Assembly: GCA_002364735.1 (NCBI GenBank)
Contig: DEZB01000016.1
Coordinates: 44,585 to 61,599, forward strand
Source of the DNA: Bacteroidales bacterium UBA3143
GTDB taxonomy: Bacteria; Bacteroidota; Bacteroidia; Bacteroidales; Dysgonomonadaceae
Length of the DNA: 17,015 nt
Direction: 5' to 3'
Within the stretch, counting starts at the first letter, position 1; every line of letters begins with the position of its first letter. Made by a program: the position numbers and the translations under genes. Positions 13,137 to 17,015 of this stretch are shown here, piece by piece. The notes under the pieces were generated by a model, which was not told where the DNA came from, ran no database searches, and worked only from the letters and a program-made list of their open reading frames with translations.

Positions 13137-13511
13137 CTAATACTTATTTGTATATATTTTTCTTTTAATCTCAGGTTTCTTACCAAAGTTAAGCAACAAT
13201 CCTACTTCTATTTCTGTTGCTTTCAGATAATTTACTAATTGATTTTCGTGTGATTGGTTCAAAGCTTCGCAAGCTTTCAATTCTATTATAACACTGTTAT
13301 TTACAAGTATATCAGCGAAATATTCACCAACTAATTCATCTTTGAAAAAGACACTAATCGGATATTGAGGTTTGACATTTAAACCAGCATTTTGTAATTC
13401 AATACATAGTGATTTTTCATAAATTCTCTCAAGAAAACCAAACCCTAAAGTATTGTAAACTGTATAGAAACAATTAATTATCTTATCAGTTATATCTGAG
13501 TGTTTATACAT
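13137..13511 (-). CDS. GxxExxY protein (PD-(D/E)XK nuclease-like, unknown function)
   Basis: The 124-residue protein belongs to the GxxExxY family, named for the motif seen here as GFLERIY (G25, E28, Y31). A PD-(D/E)XK-like core is visible: YFADILVNNSVIIELKA with D67, E77 and K79, after an N-terminal helix and followed by NQLVNYLKAT and VGLLLNFG. These fit a small nuclease fold, but no activity is established for the family to my knowledge. The ATG at 13511 is chosen; extension to 13607 would translate the upstream repeat. The gene interrupts the PglD-like/PglE-like pair and is bracketed on both sides by copies of the CTGATTGA repeat, which suggests a passenger gene. TAG stop is the first triplet before the downstream repeat. 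Confidence 0.88.
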   Translation of the reverse strand: MYKHSDITDKIINCFYTVYNTLGFGFLERIYEKSLCIELQNAGLNVKPQYPISVFFKDELVGEYFADILVNNSVIIELKACEALNQSHENQLVNYLKATEIEVGLLLNFGKKPEIKRKIYTNKY

Positions 13512-13526
13512 TTCAATTATTCTTTT

Positions 13527-13680
13527 ATAATTGCACACTGATTGAAAACGTTGATTTAGCTGATTTACACAGATAATACAAATAATGATCAGTGACCATC
13601 TACTCAATCAGTGTTCATCTGCGTGCTATTCTTTTTATCAGTGTTCATCTGCTCAATCAGTGTCATCAGCGTGCCATTAC
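13527..13680. repeat. CTGATTGA/ATCTGCGT repeat, copy 2 (upstream of the GxxExxY gene)
   Basis: The left edge TATAATTGCACACTGATTGA is nearly identical to copy 1 at 12998-13017. It continues with GATTTAGCTGATTTACACAG, then AATGATCAGTGACCATCTAC and repeated TCAATCAGTGTTCATCTGCG units, ending GTGCCATTAC at the PglD-like stop codon. Same orientation as copy 1; the two copies flank the GxxExxY gene. Confidence 0.85.
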
Positions 13681-14274
13681 CTATTTGTTGATTTCCTTGA
13701 TAATCTTACACCTATTCCCCACCGCCAACCTATTATCTGGTATATCCTTAGTCACCACCGATCCCGCACCAATCACACACCATTTCCCAATCGTTACTCC
13801 TGGTGTAATGGTAGTACCTGCACCAATCCATGTTCCTTCACCAATAGTTACATCTCCACAAAGAATAGATTGAGGAGAAATATGAACATAATCACCAATG
13901 TTGCAATCATGATCTACTGATGCACCCGTATTAATAATACAATGCTTACCAATTTTGCACGATGATTGTATAATAGCACCTTGCATCACCACTGTACCTT
14001 CCTTTATAGTGCTATATTCTGATACAATAACAGAAGAGTGAACAGCAGTTTCAAATTTGTTATGTTCTAGTTTTTCAGCTACTTCCTTTCTAGTTTTATT
14101 TGCTCCTATACTAATAATTACAGAAGAGTTATCAGGTAAAGTTTGAGAAACAGGATACCCTACTATCTCTTTAATAGCTTCGTTATCATCAACCAATCCA
14201 TTCAATTCTTTATTCTGTGATTTCAGGATATCGATAATCACCTTCGCATGTCCACTTGCTCCGTATAAATACAT
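13681..14274 (-). CDS. PglD/NeuD-family sugar O-/N-acetyltransferase
   Basis: Left-handed beta-helix acetyltransferase of 197 residues that would acetylate a nucleotide-linked amino sugar with acetyl-CoA. The N-terminal domain opens with YLYGASGHAKVIIDIL, the nucleotide-sugar-binding glycine motif of PglD. Hexapeptide repeats run from about 85 to 175, including the likely catalytic histidine in ASVDHDCNIGDYVHISP (H122) and IGEGTWIGAGTTITPGVTIG (144-163). Length fits PglD (about 195). The stop of the PglC-like gene is 11 bp upstream, so both are surely co-transcribed. With the aminotransferase downstream, a di-N-acetylbacillosamine-type product is a reasonable inference, though the substrate cannot be read from the sequence alone. 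Confidence 0.92.
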   Translation of the reverse strand: MYLYGASGHAKVIIDILKSQNKELNGLVDDNEAIKEIVGYPVSQTLPDNSSVIISIGANKTRKEVAEKLEHNKFETAVHSSVIVSEYSTIKEGTVVMQGAIIQSSCKIGKHCIINTGASVDHDCNIGDYVHISPQSILCGDVTIGEGTWIGAGTTITPGVTIGKWCVIGAGSVVTKDIPDNRLAVGNRCKIIKEINK

Positions 14275-14285
14275 TCTTTTTTATC

Positions 14286-14891
14286 TTATTCGTTTCCTTT
14301 AAATGCTTCCATCGTCACACTCGTGTCCGAACTTATTCCCTCACGTTTAAATATCTTCAAAATGGTCATCACACCAATTTTAAAATCCAAAGTTAATGAA
14401 ACATTATCTACATACCACACATCATATTCAAACTTTTGTTCCCAACTGATAGCATTCCTCCCGTTTACTTGTGCCCATCCAGTAATGCCTGGTTTCACTT
14501 CGTGTCGTCTTTTTTGTTGCGCATTATATAATGGTAGGTATTGTATCAACAATGGGCGAGGTCCAATCAAACTCATATCCCCTTTCAACACATTTATCAA
14601 TTGCGGTATTTCGTCCAACGATGTTTTCCTCACAAATGCTCCTATGGGAGTCAATCGTTCAGCATCTGACAATAGATTGCCTTCTGCATCTTTCTTATCA
14701 TTCATTGTTTTGAATTTGATAATGCTGAATATCTTTTCATTCTTTCCTGGTCGTTTTTGGAAAAAGAAGGGCTTGCCGCTGTTGGCAATGGCGAGGGCTA
14801 TCATCACAAACAGGAAGATGGGAGAAAGTACTAATAGACCAATGAAGGCTACAAGAAAATCGAGGGTGGGTTTAAAGAAGTTTTTATACAT
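14286..14891 (-). CDS. PglC-like phosphoglycosyl transferase (initiating sugar transferase)
   Basis: Transfers a sugar-1-phosphate from a UDP-sugar to undecaprenyl phosphate at the inner face of the cytoplasmic membrane, the first committed step of glycan assembly. At 201 residues it matches the small monotopic type (PglC), not the long WbaP/WcaJ form. A hydrophobic re-entrant helix spans about 11-36, followed by GKPFFFQKRPGKNEKIFSII (39-58) and KFKTM. The catalytic Asp-Glu dyad is in SLDEIPQL (D93, E94), and GDMSLIGPRPLL (104-115) and VKPGITGWAQVNGRN (132-146) are intact. A truncated paralogue with closely related DNA is at 16449-16715. A TACTTTTG element 26 bp upstream suggests its own promoter. 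Confidence 0.94.
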   Translation of the reverse strand: MYKNFFKPTLDFLVAFIGLLVLSPIFLFVMIALAIANSGKPFFFQKRPGKNEKIFSIIKFKTMNDKKDAEGNLLSDAERLTPIGAFVRKTSLDEIPQLINVLKGDMSLIGPRPLLIQYLPLYNAQQKRRHEVKPGITGWAQVNGRNAISWEQKFEYDVWYVDNVSLTLDFKIGVMTILKIFKREGISSDTSVTMEAFKGNE

Positions 14892-14916
14892 ATATTATTT
14901 CTCAGCTTTTAAATGG

Positions 14917-14924
14917 CAAAAGTA
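14917..14924 (-). promoter_or_regulatory. Candidate -7 element (TACTTTTG) upstream of the PglC-like gene
   Basis: The reverse complement reads TACTTTTG, fitting TAnnTTTG, within an AT-rich stretch 26 bp before the start and 15 bp after the stop of the broken regulator. It would allow expression of the PglC/PglD module independent of the upstream pseudogene. Confidence 0.4.
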
Positions 14925-14938
14925 TATATAATAGACCG

Positions 14939-16417
14939 CTATTTTTTAAAAATTGCATCAATTAATCTTTTTCCTTTGTAAGTTAGTTTGTAACGTTGCA
15001 ATTTGCTTGTGGGCTTATCGGGAATGGTCATTTCAATAAGACTCTCATCCAATGCAGGTTTCAGATAATTTAATCTAAAGTTTTCTCTGTCTTTTAGTTT
15101 TAATATCTCCTGCAGCTCTTCTCTCATAAAATCTTCCCCGTTATTCATACACTCAATTAATGTATAAACTTGCGAAGTGACTTGCGGGATATCTTGCGGG
15201 GTGACTTGCGGGGTCACCTCTTGACTAAAGCTGTTAGATAACCTAACAGTCACCTCAAATACTGTCATTAAGTCGAAATTAAAAACCGCTTTATCATTCC
15301 CGTTCTGAAGTAGTTCTTCATTTACCCGTAACACACCTCTACTAAATCGATTTACATATCCCAGCACCTTCATACTCTCTGAAATTACAGGATTGCGATA
15401 ATCATTCACATTAGGAAAGTTTTCAGGACGTGCATTTCCAAACAAACCACCAGCATTCATTATTTCGATACGATCTTCATACTGATACAAACGAATAGGA
15501 GTATTCGATTGATAGTCGCGATGCATCACTGCGTTCATCAGAAGTTCTCTTAATGCCCAGTATGGATAATTCAACACCTGTTCTTCGCGCAACACCGACA
15601 CAGGAACAGGTTTTCTCTCTACCAATGAGTTATTTATAAAACTATCCAACTTGTCCAACATTGTAATTAGATTGCCCGTAAACTTTACTTCACGCAATAT
15701 ATTCGAATGCCTTCCCGCACCATCAAATCGAACATATTGTACATAAGCACCCGATAAAAAATACTCTGGATTTTTCCCTAATAATAGCAATCCAGCAACT
15801 GTTGGCACATTAGCCTTTGTATCAAAAAGACGCAACGATGCCATCTTCTCTTTTATATCTCTTGTATCATTCTTTAATATCTCTTCGTCTATTGCTTTGG
15901 GTAAATAATGATGATTAAAAAGCTTCAAATCTAAATCTTCTAAAGTGGCACCATGCAATGGACATCCATCAAACGTAACCATATTGGCTTGACGTTTTTC
16001 TATCAAAATTCTCTCTTCAGCTTCATTAGCTACAGCTTTTCTTGGTCCTATACGCACTCAAATCTTACCTTTGTACCGTACGGGTGGAAAAAAAGAAGGC
16101 TACACTTCTACAACTGCTACATCTCCATCTTTAAATGTAAACTTCTGAACTTTAATAACAGGGGGAGGCAATATATTTCCTTCAGAGCGTAACGAACCCA
16201 TATTTTTCAGCAATTTATCAGTTACTTTTAACCCCGACAATGTTCCGTCATCTTTCACTCCAATTAATAGGTATCCTGGTTTTCTATGATGCGGCATATC
16301 ATTTGCAAAAGCACACACGGCTTCCGAAAATTTATCTGTATTGTTGATAGATATCGTGCGCTCTATCCGATCACTCTCATCTGATTGTATTAGTTTTTTT
16401 ATCTCTTCTATTGTCAT
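14939..16417 (-). pseudogene. AlbA_2/HATPase_c_4-type transcriptional regulator broken by two nonsense codons
   Basis: The open fragments 16103-16417 and 14939-16057 are in the same frame; only a TAG (16100-16102, codon 106) and a TGA (16058-16060, codon 120) separate them. Reading through both gives a protein of about 490 codons. The N-terminal AlbA_2 DNA-binding domain has VCAFANDMPHHRKPGYLLIG and VKDDGTLSGLK. A conserved VEV-x-PSFFPPVRYKGKI-x-VRIGPRKAV joins it to an ATPase-like domain with LRELLMNAVMHRDYQS. VTPQ repeats (about 400-412) and a C-terminal winged-helix-like part (about 415-490) follow. The two stops replace what is normally a polar residue (often Gln) and a Trp, by my memory of the family. 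Both fit single transitions (CAG to TAG, TGG to TGA). No frameshift is present, so inactivation is probably recent. The downstream fragment could only start at GTG 16057. Confidence 0.85.
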
Positions 16418-16427
16418 AGACAAATTG

Positions 16428-16443
16428 CTGCTTGGCGAAGCAG
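16428..16443. other. Short hairpin between the regulator and the truncated transferase
   Basis: CTGCTT-GGCG-AAGCAG forms a perfect 6-bp stem with a 4-base loop, followed on the plus strand by TCTTTTT. It looks like a rho-independent terminator for plus-strand transcription, but no plus-strand gene is present. On the minus strand it lies in the regulator's leader, without a T-tract. Confidence 0.4.
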
Positions 16444-16448
16444 TCTTT

Positions 16449-16715
16449 TTAAGAATAAATTAATGATTGGTAAGTGAGGTTTTCAACATCACATACTAAT
16501 TTGCCTTGGGCATCTTTCTTATCATTCATTGTTTTGAATTTGATAATGCTGAATATCCGCTCGTTCTTCCCTGGTCTCTTTTGAAAGAAGAAGGGTTTGC
16601 CATTGTTGGCAATGGTGAGGGCTATCATCACAAATAAGAAAATTGGAGATAGAATTAATAGACCGAGAAGGGCTACTAGGAAATCGAAAAAAGGTTTGAG
16701 GAGGGATTTATACAT
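16449..16715 (-). pseudogene. Truncated duplicate of the PglC-like phosphoglycosyl transferase
   Basis: The 88-residue product matches residues 1-81 of the full transferase at 14286-14891 (for example PFFFQKRPGKN and SIIKFKTMNDKKDA), then diverges after ...NLT into YQSLIYS and stops. It retains the membrane-associated helix but lacks the Asp-Glu dyad, GPRP and the rest of the catalytic domain, so it cannot be an active transferase. DNA similarity to the intact copy is high (I judge above 80 percent over about 200 bp). It sits upstream of the broken regulator, so two transferase copies bracket that gene. It might still be translated as a small membrane peptide. Confidence 0.85.
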
Positions 16716-16737
16716 TTTCTGAAATAACTAACCTTAA

Positions 16738-16950
16738 TTATAATAGCACGCTGATTTAATTGCTTCGCAATTTTGAGAATTAATTGGCACGCCGATTGAA
16801 AACACTGATTGAGCTGATTTAATTGCTTCGCAATTATGAAAACTAATAGAACGCTGATTGCTTCGCAATACGCAGATTATGCTGATTAACGCTGATAAGA
16901 AAAAATCTGTGTTTATCTGCTCAATCAGTGTCATCTGTGTTCTATTCCTT
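16738..16950. repeat. CTGATTGA/ATCTGTGT repeat, copy 3, with three AATTGCTTCGCAATT mini-palindromes
   Basis: The same family as 12996-13136 and 13527-13680 (GCCGATTGAAAACACTGATT, GAGCTGATTT, TTTATCTGCTCAATCAGTGT, CATCTGTGT). It is enlarged by mini-hairpins: AATTGC-TTC-GCAATT at 16758-16772 and 16821-16835, and ATTGC-TTC-GCAAT at 16857-16869. No gene; the short frame crossing it has no recognisable product. Confidence 0.8.
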
Positions 16951-17015
16951 AGGCCATTCAGGCCTTTCTATAAAAATCATTGTCAATTGTCAATTAATTA
17001 GGGTCTGCTGAAAAA
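16951..17015. repeat. Short repeats at the window edge
   Basis: AGGCCATTCAGGCCT at 16951-16965 matches 96-110 exactly. TTGTCAATTGTCAATT at 16980-16996 is a 7-bp-periodic TGTCAAT duplication that recurs as a single unit within the aminotransferase 3' end (11853-11862). The window ends in unassigned sequence. Confidence 0.6.

Noticed and set aside
12996..13680. Integron-like cassette for the GxxExxY gene
   Set aside because: The gene-plus-repeat layout is suggestive, but no integrase is present and I cannot see attC-type R and L boxes in the repeat.
16058..16102. Programmed stop-codon read-through or a reassigned genetic code in the regulator gene
   Set aside because: TAG and TGA end other intact genes here (hipB, the PIN antitoxin and the PglD-like gene with TAG; manC, wzc and hipA with TGA), and no recoding structure is evident. 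A pseudogene or sequencing error is simpler.
16428..16450. Rho-independent terminator on the plus strand
   Set aside because: The hairpin and T-tract are real, but no plus-strand gene precedes it, so it is listed only as a hairpin.
16734..16934. 66-codon minus-strand ORF
   Set aside because: It translates the third CTGATTGA repeat with its mini-palindromes.

Overview
The window looks like chromosomal DNA of a Bacteroidota (Bacteroidetes) species. The sequence is AT-rich, and several start sites have a TAnnTTTG-type -7 element with no clear Shine-Dalgarno. The Wza/Wzc pair and the PglC/PglD/PglE-like trio are of the type seen in that phylum, and the spacers hold repeat families I associate with it. 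This assignment is inference; no rRNA or other marker gene is present.

Every gene I accept is on the minus strand, so transcription runs from high to low coordinates. From the right: (1) a truncated duplicate of a sugar-phosphate transferase (16449-16715); (2) an AlbA_2/HATPase regulator broken by two in-frame nonsense codons (14939-16417); (3) a glycan-initiation module of PglC-like phosphoglycosyl transferase (14286-14891), PglD/NeuD-like acetyltransferase (13681-14274) and DegT/PglE-like aminotransferase (11820-12989), with a GxxExxY gene (13137-13511) between the last two; (4) a PIN toxin with an excisionase-type antitoxin (9955-10963); (5) a HipB/HipA toxin-antitoxin pair (6844-8590); (6) the surface-polysaccharide export pair Wza (4950-5756) and Wzc (1844-4198), with a 23S-IVP-type four-helix-bundle gene between them (4368-4760); (7) mannose-1-phosphate guanylyltransferase (115-1215). 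The locus is best read as a capsule or exopolysaccharide cluster: ManC supplies GDP-mannose, the PglC/D/E-like enzymes would make and load an acetamido-dideoxy sugar on the lipid carrier, and Wza/Wzc export and regulate the polymer. Toxin-antitoxin pairs and small orphan genes are interspersed.

The most striking content is between the genes. Nearly all long spacers (about 1312-1843, 4199-4367, 4761-4949, 5757-6843, 8104-8299, 8591-9954, 10964-11819, 12990-13136, 13512-13680, 16716-17015) are mosaics of repeats. The dominant class has a strict 7-bp period but many different units (TTCACTA, CTCTTTA, TTCTCTA, GATTCGG/GATTCGA, GAGTTCC, GGGTATG, GTGAGCA, TTGTCTC). Arrays often start at or just after the stop codon of the upstream gene. 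Other classes are a CTGATTGA/ATCTGCGT family, a CTTTGTGGTTA/CACAGAGG family, several GC-rich hairpins, and a compound element of roughly 220 bp present as direct copies on both sides of hipBA. Some repeats are translated as the C-terminal tails of ManC and of the aminotransferase. No tRNA, rRNA, CRISPR, transposase or integrase was seen.
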